Assembly: GCF_964340395.1 (NCBI RefSeq)
Contig: NC_135551.1
Coordinates: forward strand, 13,402,003 to 13,466,002
Reading direction: 5' to 3'
DNA from: Glandiceps talaboti
Lineage: Eukaryota; Hemichordata; Enteropneusta; Spengelidae
DNA: 64,000 nt
The notes under the pieces are model-generated. The model was not told the DNA's origin, made no database searches, and worked only from the letters and a program-made list of their open reading frames with translations. Shown here piece by piece: positions 14,459 to 47,505 of the stretch; position 1 is the stretch's first letter, and each line of letters starts with the position of its first letter. The position numbers and the translations under genes were made by a program.

Positions 14459-15003
14459 TTAATATTATGTACAAGTAAACGGACAGCATTGGCTATCAGT
14501 AACATCACTAATTGTACATTGTATGTAAAAAAAAAAGAAGGAAGTCGTCATTTTTGTGCAGTTCATTGACTCGTGAGAAGGGAGAAGGTAGCTTCCACGT
14601 CCCCCACCAGTTGTACAGACGCCGTGCTACGTATTCGTGTCAGTGACAGTGATATGACGTGTATTGCACATGACGATATTAAGCCGACATGTGTAGGGGA
14701 TGAACAAACATAATGACGTTACATATGAAGGGATCCGAAAGGTGGACGAACTTAATATCAGCGACATTAAAATGTACCCTTACTGAAAATTAAACATAGC
14801 GATATATTTGAATCTATACATATGACATCGCTGCGGGTACATAAATAAGCACAGTATTGATTTCCGGCAGCGCAAGTACAATATGCACATCTTAAGTCAA
14901 AGTAAGATGTTATTTTAATTTCTGAAATGTATCTACCTACACAGTAAACACTCTTACATACCTAAATACTCGCTCAGCTATCAACCAACCTAATACCTAC
15001 GTA

Positions 15004-15026
15004 CATATATACCTACCTACATACAT

Positions 15027-15061
<35 letters not shown>

Positions 15062-15120
15062 TACATACATACATACATACATACATACATACATACATAC
15101 ATACATACATACATACATAC
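15004..15120. repeat. (CATA)n/(CA)n microsatellite
   Basis: Short CTAC units pass into CATA units, an 18-bp CA run and a further block of CATA units. Confidence 0.95.
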
Positions 15121-16185
15121 GCGGACATTCTTTTTACAGGTGTCATCGACCTTATAGTATATACACTGTACATGTAATTGCTGGGAAAACACATTTGCGG
15201 ATATAGGAAGGCATGAATGAAATGGGTTCATGTATATTTAGTCTAAACTATTGTTAAGTAACCAATCAGAATGAACATTCTGTCATAAATCCACTTTATT
15301 ACATTGAATGAACTATTGACCTCTCAACTATTGACAAACAGAACGATGTCAATGAAATCGATACTCTTCAGCTCGCTGTGATACGTCACTTTATCATATA
15401 CCAGTGTCAACGTCCTGCTCACATTTCATATGTTCATCAGCTGTTTGAATATTGGCATACATAATTACAAGCCATATGTTCCAGAAGTACCACTAATGAA
15501 CAGCTCATAATGCAACGATCCATTGACATGTCTACACTCTTTCGAAAGCAAGCTTAAGGGCCGTCGTAATGTCAACGTTTTACCAATAATTACTGTGGAA
15601 TTCATCTGTAATGTTTGGAAGAAATACGTCAACAGTGTAATTGAAACGGTAATCCTACGAATTACTACCATTGTTCATTTACTGATATGACGTCGTTTGC
15701 TCAATCTGCCATATTACGATTAGTCATAAGTAGTGAATTCATTAGCGGGTTTTTTTTTCACAAGAGGTGGTAGGCCGTGGGTTTTAACCTTTATGGTGAT
15801 GTACGTACATATAGTTCTTGAACGAGGTTGTGGTAACAATCACAACCGCTAACTCTCAAGTCGATGTTATGGTCTTCGTAATGCTGTGAACGGGATAGTT
15901 TGGAGGTCATTATATTGTTTATTTTTGTAATTTTCAAAGTGTTCTATAAATTAGCAGGGATATTGCCTCGAGGTTAATTATAAAATTGGATTTTGGATTG
16001 CCTGGCTCAATACGTAATAATGACTACTTTTTTTTTCTCTTTTCAGACACATTTGTTCTACAATATATATAGTTCAAGGCCAGAGTATTCCATTCAAGTC
16101 TGTCAGCGTGTGTCGTGGACGATGCACATTATCTAGCTGTTACAGCGACCTTCATATCACAAATCGTCGTATTTGGTTTACAACC

Positions 16186-16761
16186 ATGGGATGCAGTGCA
16201 TCTGCACAAACAAAAAGCCACAAGAAAATCTCCGCCAATGGACAAACGGAATTTTTCACGGAGAGACAAAGGAGAATAGTTCGAAAAACATGGCGGGCAC
16301 TTGCCAATGATATGACCGGGAATGGAACGAAGGTTTTCCTTTGGATATTTGAAACAAACCCGAAAGTCAAACAGCTTTTCCCGTGCCGAGATAAGGAAGG
16401 CGACGATCTGCTGAAAGATATGGATTTTAAGGGACATGCATCGAGATTTATGCAAAGTGTCGGTGCAGCCGTCGATAATGTAGACAGTTTGGACACATCG
16501 CTGGCTCCGTTGTTGTTGAATCTCGGAAAATCACATATTAACTTTCGAGGATTTAAATCAGACTATTTCGATATTTTTACGACTGCCATGTTGCATGTTT
16601 GGGAACAGGAACTACAAGATAGATTCACTCCTGAAGTGAAGGAAGCCTGGAATATGGTCTTTGATTACATGATGAGCAAAATGAAAGATGGTTTCACATT
16701 GGCTTTTAACGAAAAAATGAACGAGAAAAACTTAGAAAACGGTACATCGTTACAAAAGTAG
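16186..16761 (+). CDS. Globin X-like globin, single coding exon
   Basis: A 191-residue globin. The start at 16186 is chosen because ATGGGATGC lies in a good Kozak context (CAACCATGG) and gives N-terminal Met-Gly-Cys-Ser, a predicted myristoylation (Gly2) and palmitoylation (Cys3) signal. Acylated N-termini are known in the globin X family and would place the protein at membranes. An upstream in-frame ATG (16108) would bury that signal. The globin fold spans about residues 22-172: CD1 Phe65 in the QLFP motif, distal His84 (E7) in KGHASRF, proximal His117 (F8) in LGKSHINF, and an H helix ending near KMKDGF. Haem binding is therefore expected. A pyrimidine-rich 3' splice site ends at about 16046, so an untranslated 5' exon is likely upstream. 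The coding sequence has no intron, whereas animal globins usually have introns near B12 and G7. Cytoglobin- or neuroglobin-like assignment is less likely given the acylation motif. Confidence 0.9.
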   Translation: MGCSASAQTKSHKKISANGQTEFFTERQRRIVRKTWRALANDMTGNGTKVFLWIFETNPKVKQLFPCRDKEGDDLLKDMDFKGHASRFMQSVGAAVDNVDSLDTSLAPLLLNLGKSHINFRGFKSDYFDIFTTAMLHVWEQELQDRFTPEVKEAWNMVFDYMMSKMKDGFTLAFNEKMNEKNLENGTSLQK

Positions 16762-18107
16762 GTCTTTAACAAGACAAATATTGCATATAATTTTGTTGAT
16801 ATCTATTTGACGTCTATATATGAACACTAGCACGTAATAGTGCATGGTAGCCCTGAAGTAGCACTTAACGAGTTCAAAGGTGAACAGTGTGGAAGGTATT
16901 TATTATTGTGCCAAATAGATTCAAGGTCAAGGTCATCATAAGAAGTATTTTCTGGACAGCTTTCATTCCTACATTTGATACCAGTCATCTCGTGCAGAAG
17001 ACCAAAAGACTGACATTTTGTAACTTTTTACAAAAAAACGTGACTGTACATTAAAATCTGGTATTTAGAAGTTTAAAAATAACTATCAACTCAAATACCA
17101 AATGACTCGTTTTACTATGACCTCGAGCCCAGGGGTCAGCGACATGTGAACAACTTGATGGAGCATTTAAGTGTCATTTGCCACTGCTTATATAAACATC
17201 CCTGACACCGTCAGTTAACGAGAAGAGGGAGGTTATGTCTTCTGATGTACATTGTATTCGTGAGTGGAAGAGAAGAGAGTGTGGTTTAAAAGGACTAATC
17301 GAAGGATAACGATGGTTTCATATTTCAGTGGAATTCGTCATAGGTGTTGCCATGGCTACACGGAACAACAAAAATACACTGCGCAGTCCAAAACTTGTAC
17401 CACTCTTGTACATAAGTAGAGTTACTCACATTCAACCCCTTGGTTAGAATATGGTTATGGTATACAGACAATAAGCATTGAGAGAGAAGAATGTAGGGGT
17501 AACAGATTTCACCGGACATAAAATTAATGTGACATATGTCGTAAAAGAGTACTAGAAATACGGCTTTCAGACGGTATTAGGTACAGAGAATAGAGGGACA
17601 CTATCCGAATCGAGTCCCGACTTTACTCCGTCTATAAGAAGGACTGTACAAATACAAACAGCATGTTTTTTTTTTACACTGAGAGAATTTCAAAGTTCAA
17701 TAATTCACGTTTATTCGTTATTTTCGATTATCATCATTTTTCTGGTCGTTTTAGCTGAATTGACGATACGTCTACATGCCAATACCATGAACATGAAATT
17801 TTAGAGGCATTGAGTAAGATTGTTATTAATTTATTATTGAATTCGGATACTGACAGCCTCACATCAATAACCATCAATAACTTTATTATGACATTGTGTT
17901 TCTTAGAAAACCAGAAGACAATCGTGACTGCCAAGTTTCCCATTTCAGTCGTTTTTTATCTAAATGTCCAATTAGTAATTTACATGTCACGTGATACCTT
18001 CTTTAATCATCAACATTTAATTACATTACAGTTTCTTATCGTTGTTGAAAGGGAAGCTCTTTGAAATCCGTGCCAAGTACAAACCAGTACGGCAACACAT
18101 TTACTGA
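16762..18107. other. Globin 3' flank and intergenic DNA
   Basis: It presumably contains the globin 3' UTR. No AATAAA signal was found close to the stop; ATTAAA occurs near 17050. No other gene was recognised. Confidence 0.4.
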
Positions 18108-18278
18108 CGCATACATACATACATACATACATACATACATACATACATACATACATACACACATACATACACATACATACATACATACATACATACATAC
18201 ATACATACATGCATACATACATACATACATACATACATACATACAGGAGGACATACAGGAGGACATACAGGAGGACAT
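18108..18278. repeat. (CATA)n array ending in 12-bp (CAGGAGGACATA) units
   Basis: CATA units to about 18244, followed by three copies of the 12-mer CAGGAGGACATA. Confidence 0.95.
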
Positions 18279-20484
18279 ACAGACAGAAAGACGTATATAT
18301 ATTATATATATATACTAAAGCTGTAGTCAATAACACACACAACAAGTGTGTATGTGTGTTTATTGTTCACAGTCTGAGTTAAAGAGACAATTCTATCAAC
18401 TTTGACAAAGTTAGGCTAGATCATGTATTTTTAAGTAACTTCACATATTTGAACAATTTGTAAACAAATATAGAAAAGTAATGAATGGAGCCAATAGAAT
18501 GTATAGAATTAAAATGAGTGGCTTTACCTTATATATTAAATGTTCTATCATATTTTGCTTAATAAAGTTATGTAATCATTATCTGTAGTTTTCTATGCTT
18601 GGTTGTGTGTCTCCAAACCAATCCATGTGTACATCATCATACACCGTGCCCGTCGAAGTTTAAAATGTCGCTGGGTGTTTAAGGGGGGGGGGGGCTGTAT
18701 GTATTGTCCTTGCTATGTTGCACACAAACGATTGAACATGAAAAACGATATCATTAGGGAATGGATGGATGATGAAATGACAAATGCAATCATTCCGTAA
18801 AACCTAAATTGATCAGACATACATATACGTCCATAAACCTGGTGAATTTATCCGGGAAATATTTATCAAATCCTCTATCACCAGCAGTATTATACCAGCG
18901 TGTGCATTCAATTTGAGTATTCAAACAATATACCTACACACTGGATCAGACCAATGGAACTTCTGGTGCTTTAGTTTGCCATCAACTTACTTCTGGTTTG
19001 TAATGGATTGAATATTATTATACAATGAGTGAAAAGACTCTGATGCGTTTGTCGGCTTGTGGTAAGCAGGAATGGGGTAAGTTTCATGCAAAGACATACG
19101 ATGTAATTAGTGCTGGTAACTTATAGTATCAACGCATAAACACCAAAGTAGCGCGGATCCCATGACTGTGTTTACTGGTGTGATAGAACATTAACCTTTG
19201 TAACATTGACTATGGCTGCCACTATTATTGATACCTTCCACAGATATAACCAAACTTTTAAAGACAAAGTGTGAAGCCTTATCATAGGCGCCTGTTTTTT
19301 TGTTATATTGATTCAGTTGTATTGTTGTTTTTACCTAATTTTTATTTGCCTTAGTACGAAGTCTTGCCTTGGCTCTCTTCATTCAAGCAAAACGCACTGG
19401 TGTTTTAATGGGTTGTATCAAAGTTTGAACTTATTAGTCTTGTGTTACGGGCATTTCCGCATGAGTCAGTTATACCAGTCCTTTATGGCAAACTAGGAAG
19501 GCACTAAGTTAGATGACAGAATATTAAAACATGCCCATAAATTGTCAGTACTGATTAATCTCATTGTAATTATAAAGTGTTAAGTTATAATCAAATACAT
19601 TGATATATAACTATGTAATTGCGTAAGTACATGCCAAAGGTAACGCGATATGGTATAGCCGTGAGTGTAAGTTGGCCTACTTTCACACCCCTAACTAAAC
19701 TATCCCATAATTTAATACCGCGTACAAGTACAGACGATTAAGCAATCAGATTCTGTTACACGTTTTGGTCAAATTGATGGAAGAAACACATTAGTTTTCA
19801 TTGGTAGATGATTTATGATTGTCATAATTATTATCATATTAGTCTAAGGCCGTACTTTACAGGAATGTTTGGCTTTCGATTAACACAATGGTTAGTCACG
19901 CTTTAATATAGCAATAGACTTTTATGAGATATCAGTTAAATTTATTGTACATCTATACAGTGATATAGTAAGTGTTTAACCTTTTCCCCTGTATACAGCA
20001 TGGCCCAATTATATTAATTATAAACAGATGAATACATTGGACAGGCAATACTATTCATTTATACAAGTTTTTGTCATATATATCATCTCCATTGAAATTT
20101 GGTGATTATCATCCAAATACTTTGCTTGTAATGAATATAATTTAAAAGCCCATTCAGCCAAACTGACCTGATTACACTCGTACTTGTACACATATCTATG
20201 TAATATATGTCCGATTTCCATCCATCTTAGAATAATATTAGGGTAATCCTTACTAGATAACAAAAGTTCGGATCTTAATATTTACCAAGTGTTAACTATA
20301 TGTAGTCCTTTTGAGATATTACAATTCGTTCCACGTCTCTATTTGCTCAATTACGGTTATGAGGTAAAACATTGGAGTGTCAGGCAAAGAAGTCATTTGT
20401 TAATATGCAAAAATAGCAGAACAAGGTTATCTAGAAATGCTAACATCAAAGGGGTATTTATTTGGAGTTATTGATGTATAAAAC
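18279..20484. other. Intergenic DNA
   Basis: No exon, RNA gene or long repeat recognised. A 10-G run occurs near 18684. Confidence 0.5.
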
Positions 20485-20737
20485 AATTTTATCATGGCTT
20501 CCTACTTGAAAAAATCGATGTGAAACAACATATGTCAAGTCCTTGTTTATAACTCAGTAATATGCAAAAGATCGATAAATGTGTGTACAATGTCTGTGAC
20601 TGTATATACAATAACAAACTAAATTTAACTAAACTATTTTTAAACATCTTTTTTGCACTGTGTTGCGTTACAAACACAGACTTGGTCTATATTGTTTCAC
20701 ATTGATTTTTTCAAGTAGGAAGCCGTTATAAAAAATT
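20485..20737. mobile_element. Hairpin MITE, about 250 bp
   Basis: The ends are inverted repeats. GGCTTCCTACTTGAAAAAA at about 20497 has its reverse complement at about 20705-20723, and similarity continues inward (TGTGAAACAA, then a diverged CAAGTC-TGTTT stretch) for about 80 bp per arm. Nearly the whole element can fold on itself, and there is no coding capacity. Confidence 0.65.
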
Positions 20738-21219
20738 TTTGTAAATTAAAACTCACAATAACTACCCAACCCTCATCCATATGGCTACTTCAAATACAAA
20801 AATCAGATCCATCCATGTTGCATATTCTCTAGCAATCCTGAAATACCAAACATGTTCAAATTTTCGGATTTTAACCCCCCCCCCTCAACCACGAAATTTA
20901 GTTTTCAGATGATAAGTTGTTGCAAATGTCTATATTAGTAAATGACACTAATTAACATGTGTGAACAACATTAATATACTGATTTGTTTTATAATTGTTT
21001 TTTCGAGGTTAGGCATTTGAAAACCAAACAATCAAATTGGGGATGATGAGGGCAACCGACAGAGGGCGATATTATCATCGTCATTTTATAAATAAAGAAA
21101 TCAGCACTTTCAATGTCCTTGAGTGGTGTATATATGTCATGTATTAACATATACAATTGGGAATGGAAGTGAAATAAATCTCAGCTGTGGAAAATTAAAA
21201 ATGTTGCTCTTTATTTCTG

Positions 21220-21412
21220 TACATACATACATACATACATACATACATACATACATACATACATACATACATACGTACGTACGTACGTACGTACGTACGT
21301 ACATACATACATACATACATACATACATACATACATACATGCGTACGTACGTACGTGCGTGCGTGCGTGCATACATACATACACATACATACATACATAC
21401 ATACATACATAC
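21220..21412. repeat. Mixed (ACAT)n/(ACGT)n array
   Basis: Blocks of ACAT, self-complementary ACGT, ACAT again, ACGT with GTGC units, and ACAT alternate with sharp borders. Confidence 0.95.
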
Positions 21413-22502
21413 ACACAACAACAACTACGTACATCAACAACCACATGACAACAACAACATACATGACACAAATGTCCACTATGCAATTGATGATATGTAA
21501 ATATGTAAATAAGCTGAAAACTATATATGGCACTTGACATAATAGTGACGTCACGATGTCCTTAACACAAGTAACTAAGTCACGGTTGAGGGTACACTAA
21601 ATATGAAATTGGAAAAAAAATAAAAAAATAAAAACCAGCTAACCCAAAATCTAACTGCATGTGTGTGAGCCGAGAAATCATTCTGCAACGTCAAGAAGAT
21701 ACGTCAAATATGGACAGCTGGCTAATGACTGTAATTCTGTAATTGCATTTGCAGTCGTGAGCTGTACATGTGTCCCGTACTTTCCAATTTCAACAAGAAT
21801 GTAACTCAGCGGAATCCAAAACCTGACTTCCGAGGTGTTTTTCAGCACAATTCGATAAGTAATGTTAGTCCTTCAAGTAAAAGGGAAAATAAAAATAGTT
21901 GGAAATTGATATATATAAAAATGGGCATTTTGTTTTTTGCCGAAACCAGAGCGCGTCAAGTAAATATTTAATGTCGTTGAGCTGTTTCCTTTTCCCAATA
22001 TTATTCAACAATTTAGGAATAAGAGAGTTTGGACAGATTAGAAGTCACGCGTGATCTAGGGGCGACGTGCACGTGATGACGTTAAGAGACCTGACCTTTT
22101 TTTGCGATCACGAACCTTTATCATTCAAATGACCTTTTTCACGACGGTCGAAACATAAGACCTGTGTACTTTCATGTCATCAGTGTCGCGCGTCGTCCGA
22201 CACGAGCGCACAGCACGAAGTCTTTTAGTACTTGTTATCTCGCAATATACGGTATTAATTACAGTGTGAAATATTATCTCTGCAACTTCATATCATAGCG
22301 AGAAGTTTATATGTAAATATTTCTATAGAAGAGTAGTTGGCAATACCTCAACAGAACTGAGACATTACTTCACAATTGTTGGGCCATTGGTAAGTACACA
22401 TTGCATTGTATTTACAGTAATTCTGTTCTCATACTTCGACTACTAAGCTTGTTGAACAACTTCTTGTTAAGTAATTTCTCAAGTCAAGTAAAAATATATA
22501 TT

Positions 22503-22506
<4 letters not shown>
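21413..22506. other. Intergenic DNA
   Basis: It contains one TGACGTCA site (21546) and a locally CpG-rich stretch near 22050-22210. No exon was recognised. Confidence 0.4.
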
Positions 22507-22540
<34 letters not shown>

Positions 22541-22958
22541 TTCATATGTTGCAATCTCGCTGCTAACCGTTGTAATCTCTCGCACTCTCGATATTCTTGT
22601 TTCTTGTTACAAATACTGACCGTGTGATATAGTATTGTCGATTGTCAATAATTTTAAGTCCGATTGACAATAAGTCCAGTTGCGTGCGTACTGAGCGTAC
22701 TGTACCCTAACGATGGCTCTTTGCCGTACATCTATGTACTATTAGGAACGTTATAAAGAAATCGCAATGCCATATTTGAATTTTCGAAACTATTATGGCA
22801 AACAACACAAGAAAATCAATGTGTGTGTATGTGTATTTTTATGTATGTATGTATGTATGTATGTATGTATGTATGTATGTATGTATGTATGTATGTATGT
22901 ATGTATGTATGTATGTATGTATGTATGTGTGTGTGACTGTCTGTCTGTCTGTGACTGT
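22507..22958. repeat. (GT)n run and (GTAT)n array
   Basis: A GT run at 22507-22539 and about 21 GTAT units at 22837-22928 followed by GTGT and CTGT units, with ordinary sequence between. Confidence 0.95.
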
Positions 22959-23446
22959 ACATGTGTGTATTTTTATTATGTATTCTGTATTAGAAATAAC
23001 ACCTAAAAGCTCACAAATAAAAATTAATAGTAGGTATTTCTCCGGTTTGTTCACCTCTGATGTCATCCTAGATCACTAAAATTCAATAGCATGTGTGATG
23101 TTTCACTCAAAAAAGGGAAATTAAACAATGCCGTGTTTTCAAAGTCTCTCTTTAGATGCATAAATGCAACAAAACGGAAGTAACGTCATGTCTCGATCTA
23201 TCTATTTATAACATATTTCTATCAAAACAGATTTCTATCACTGCAGGTCTTTCGAAAAGTCATGTCTATCTAGGACCACTGTGTTTACTTCCGGGTTTGT
23301 GTCCCCTTCCGATCCTCTTTGTGATCGAGTCGTGATTTATTGCAAATGGAAGTAAGATTTTATCGACAGTAAACGATCATTTTATATAGTTCAGAATATA
23401 AATCCCCTCGTTAAACGTTTTGGTTATATATAGGAGTATCATATAA

Positions 23447-23783
23447 TTAGGAGGGAGATTAATAGTTAAATGTGGGCTAGAAAAAAAAAAAAAGATTCTT
23501 TCAGTTAGGCCTCTGACCCACACCTCCATTCCTTCTATATAAAATGCCCAAACTTGAAAATGTTTCAGACAGCACAAACAAATTCAAATCGGTATGTAGT
23601 GGTATTTAGTGCTATGAATACGAAGTCATTATGTAGTGAGTAAAAAACAGTTTGTTGACACTATACATTATTTTAATGCCATGCAATTACTCTAGCAAAA
23701 AATATATTTCGGGGTACAAAACAGATCCATTAAAGATAAAATATGTAGAATGAAAAATAAAATGGCTCGACCCCCCCCCCCAA

Positions 23784-23814
<31 letters not shown>

Positions 23815-23898
23815 CAAAAACAAAACAAAACAAAAAAACAACAACAACAACTAATAATTTAGTTGGAATCCTACATTTGAAGTATTGATCTTTCCACT
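23447..23898. mobile_element. MITE copy 1 of a two-copy family
   Basis: The core (ATGTAGTGAGTAAA, CATTAAAGATAAAA, AAAATGGCTC and a C-rich tract) aligns with 35111-35547. The ends are diverged inverted repeats: GAGGGAGATTAATAGT at the left and a reverse complement around ATCCTACATTTGAAGTATTG at the right. A poly-C plus (CAAAA)n tract (about 23771-23837) lies inside. It is older and more diverged than the second copy. Confidence 0.6.
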
Positions 23899-25159
23899 AG
23901 CACAATAAATATTATCCACATCATTGAGATCATATTAGTATAAATATGTTTGTTAATTCATAAATTGTACACCATTCTTGTAAAAAAACAAAAATAAATT
24001 ACGGTTTTGGCGGCAATTCATGTTTTCATGATGCATGGGTACGTTGTACACATTGATCAGATATAGTATATGGTGTATACGTCGGGTTACCATGCCAATG
24101 GATAATTTCAAATGATTCTCCTCCAATTTACAGCAATGTAAGTTACATGATTATGATGCTGACGCAAAATTAAATTAATTGAATCTCCAACAGAAAGCTT
24201 GCCTCGCCTTGAAACCATCATATTCAAATAGTCATTTCGAAAGTCGTTAAATTATTATTTCATACAAACCAATAATTATCTCAGGATATGAAAATAATGC
24301 AGTCTAGTTCCAAAACGTATTTTCTGCATTGAAGCTTGAACGGTTGTATACAGCACCTCCACTTGACAGATTACCTCCAAGTATACTACTAACGCTCGAA
24401 CATGAATGTGTACCACAATATGCACTTCGATTTCTGATGTTTCATCCTAAAATTATACACGTAACTCCCTCCCAGGAGAATGCTAAATGCAGTGTATGTT
24501 ATTGAAGTCTTAAATAACCTCCGACATCATACACGTCATCATGAATATATTATTACAATTATATTAATTGATTACATTCCCTATTCATACGAAACTCTTC
24601 AATTGTATCTATTTATTGTCATCAATGTAAACTTGAGTGACTAATTACCGAATTTTAATTTAAGATATACGCTGCGTGAAATTTATGTATTTCTTTCAAA
24701 TCTATTGTCACTAAAAACAAATAAATGGAAGCAAAACTACGTACGTCAGCTGCTATTTAGAGTCCTTTGCCTACAAAAGTGAAATGAAACTTGGTAAGTT
24801 TATCGACCGAAACTTTATAATGAGAGTAAAATTCAAATGTCGCAAAGGTGATAGATATCGTAGTTCTGCTTCAAAGAAAATATGTTAAAAAGACCCTTTG
24901 TGTGTATATATTAAATGGCGTGTATGGTTTCGCTTGTTTAATATGTATACTTTTATTTTATGTACAACGGCCCGTTTAATGAGAAATGATAATAACATCA
25001 ACAGTATTATGATATTTCGATTGTTGAGTAACACTTGATTACTAAAAAAGAAGTTACAGTTTTCCAGGCTAGGGGTGTCAGCACATGCTCGTTTGCCATT
25101 CTTTATTGGATTGACTTTGTGAAGATGTCATGTGGTATTTTTTTTCTTCCTTCTTAAGG
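23899..25159. other. Upstream region of the adhesion GPCR gene
   Basis: No coding exon recognised. A pyrimidine tract ending in AAG at 25158 directly before the chosen start codon resembles a 3' splice site, so untranslated first exon(s) may lie here. Confidence 0.4.
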
Positions 25160-44614
<19,455 letters not shown>

Positions 44615-44697
44615 ACAGAATATGACGTAGGAGGACGCTGCTGTTTGGCAATATTACTCGTTCCATCAATGTCCATAATTAGACAGAATATCACATT

Positions 44698-45165
<468 letters not shown>

Positions 45166-47505
45166 GACAGAGAGGGTGGAGAGAGACCAGTCTAGTTTGA
45201 AGTAAAATATACTTAGTAGTTCTGAATTGTCCGAAATATTTGTGTTGTTCATATATCAGGATACATAGGGATGTCAACGGTTGGTGCAGTAAGCATGGCC
45301 TCGTTCACTACTTTTCAAATACAACATATCTAGCCATAGTAAAGTCGAATTTGTGTACACTTTACTTACATTTCGATAGTCATTTGATATCCACTGTTTG
45401 TAAAATTGGAAGACTAATCATAAGTAAAGATAGCTACATTCGACATATATATGAAATTATGTTAAGCAGTGTCATATCAATTTTTAAGACTTCATCTTGT
45501 CTCTTCTATTTCTTTATGTTTTTTTCTCATTTTATTTATGACTTATTTACATGACTTCAGTTAGTTATTTCAATTTGACCTTTGAACTTGTAATTCGTGA
45601 TAAGGACCAGCTTGTTCTCTCACGCCCTCTGGCAAGATTTCCACATCGACGACTCTTCACACATAAAAGAACATAACAGAAAATTAGTTACCCATGTCTG
45701 TTGACAATGAATACCTGTGATATTGATATATTGGTTAGAATGTAACCTGAGTTGTACACTGTACTTTATAATATGTACACTATTGTCAATGTACATTGTG
45801 GTATTGAAATCAATCAAGTGTAGACCATCACATATATTTTGTCCCTAGTTGTATGTCGTATTTACCATATCTGTTGTATGATGATCACCGTCTATTTTCA
45901 TCAAGTATGGACAAAAGGGTCTTTTTGACAACTTCTGTTCAGAGGATGTATAAATTGCTGGGAGTATGAGACGAAGTCCCACCTTTTGACTTGGTTTACC
46001 CAGGGTGATCTCTCCCCTGCTGGGGAAATAGACAGTCAAAAGTGGTACTGCGTTTTGTACTACCCCTGGACAGAGATGGTGGTTACATATACTTGGTCAC
46101 AGGTAGGGTAAATGTAGGGTAAAGGTGGGTTAATTAGACTTTTCATCAGTTATCTTATCACTCTATTTTGTGTGTGACTCAACGGTTAAACTTGTATTTT
46201 TTGGCAAAAAGGGAAACTCTTTCTTCGTAGGAATGAATCATTAGACGTGTAATATTATAAAAGTGTTTACATAAAATTAAATGTCACATTTAATGTTAAT
46301 TTATAAATAACATAATTTGTGTTTCTTGTACACGTAACAATTTTCTTAATACCACACTGAAAAACTAAATACACATGTACAATACTTTCTTTAAATTTCT
46401 CACATTGATAAAAACTTACTGCCCCAGGAGTGGACTTATACCGGCACAACAACCGTATATATCTTCTCAAAAGATCTGCTGGATATGCAATCTATGGCCA
46501 CCTTAAGCTTTATAGTGCATTGATCCGCAACATTCACAGATCAACCTCCACCATGTAGTTCTCAAACAAACTGTAATAGAGAAGCTCCAAACGGCGGCCA
46601 GTAAATTCCAAGTTATTCACTTTAACCACTCAACCGCCACAGTCTTTAAACGTGCGTTTTAATAGTACTACTGTGTACTTGACATTAAAGCCCCAGAGGA
46701 AACTATTCTGGGTTTACTGAGCATTGTGCGCGCATGCAATTGTAGACTATGTGATTTCGACATGAACTGGAATATCGAATGAACTGATGCACCTATTAAA
46801 TATATATGCGGTGCAGCCTTTCACACTAGTAATATATACAGACTGTCAGTATAAACGTGCTACGAAAACCATGCAAGTAAGCAAAGTAGGTATAGTTTGT
46901 GTATTATATGTCACAAGGCTATTATCAGATTAAAATCTGCATTGCCAATTCATAGAAACCTTTAACCACATCTTATATACTGAAAAAGGTAGTAGTTTAT
47001 TTTAGTCAAATATCAATGCTGCCCTACGAGTGTAACATATGTATGCCATTATATTCAGGACATGTTTTAGCCAATAGGTATACTTGTCACGGCAACACCC
47101 TTATCATAGCCGTGATTAAAGCATTGCTAATGTAACAAGCATAATATTGTGCATGTTCTTTCATCAACTTCTTTTCTTTATCGTTAAGGGTGAATTAAGT
47201 CACATATACTTCAAAATCGTCAAACCAGTAGAGAAAGGTCGTTATTGCACTGTTAGAAAAGAACTTACAGATGCCTTAGGGAGAACTAGTTAGTAGGCGA
47301 TGTGGATGGTTTTGGGAGAAGTAAGTTTTTCCCTCGACATAAATTTGAATTTATTGTTTGTCTGTAATTATCTAAAGAGTTGTAACAGTTAAAAAGTAAG
47401 AACTTACATTTATAAACTATTGATATAAAAACCTACTATTTAACCGTGGAATAAATAGGAAAAGTTGACTACTATTCACGGATGTCTTGATGAAATTAGT
47501 ATATA
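45166..47505. other. Intergenic DNA
   Basis: It separates the + strand receptor from the - strand Ig genes. An AATAAA on the - strand at about 47348-47353 is a reasonable poly(A) signal for the next gene. No other gene was recognised. Confidence 0.45.

Noticed and set aside
15421-15450. - strand CTGATGA...GAAA word pair resembling a hammerhead core
   Set aside because: The six bases between the core parts cannot form a stem II with a loop, and no stem III or cleavage triplet follows.
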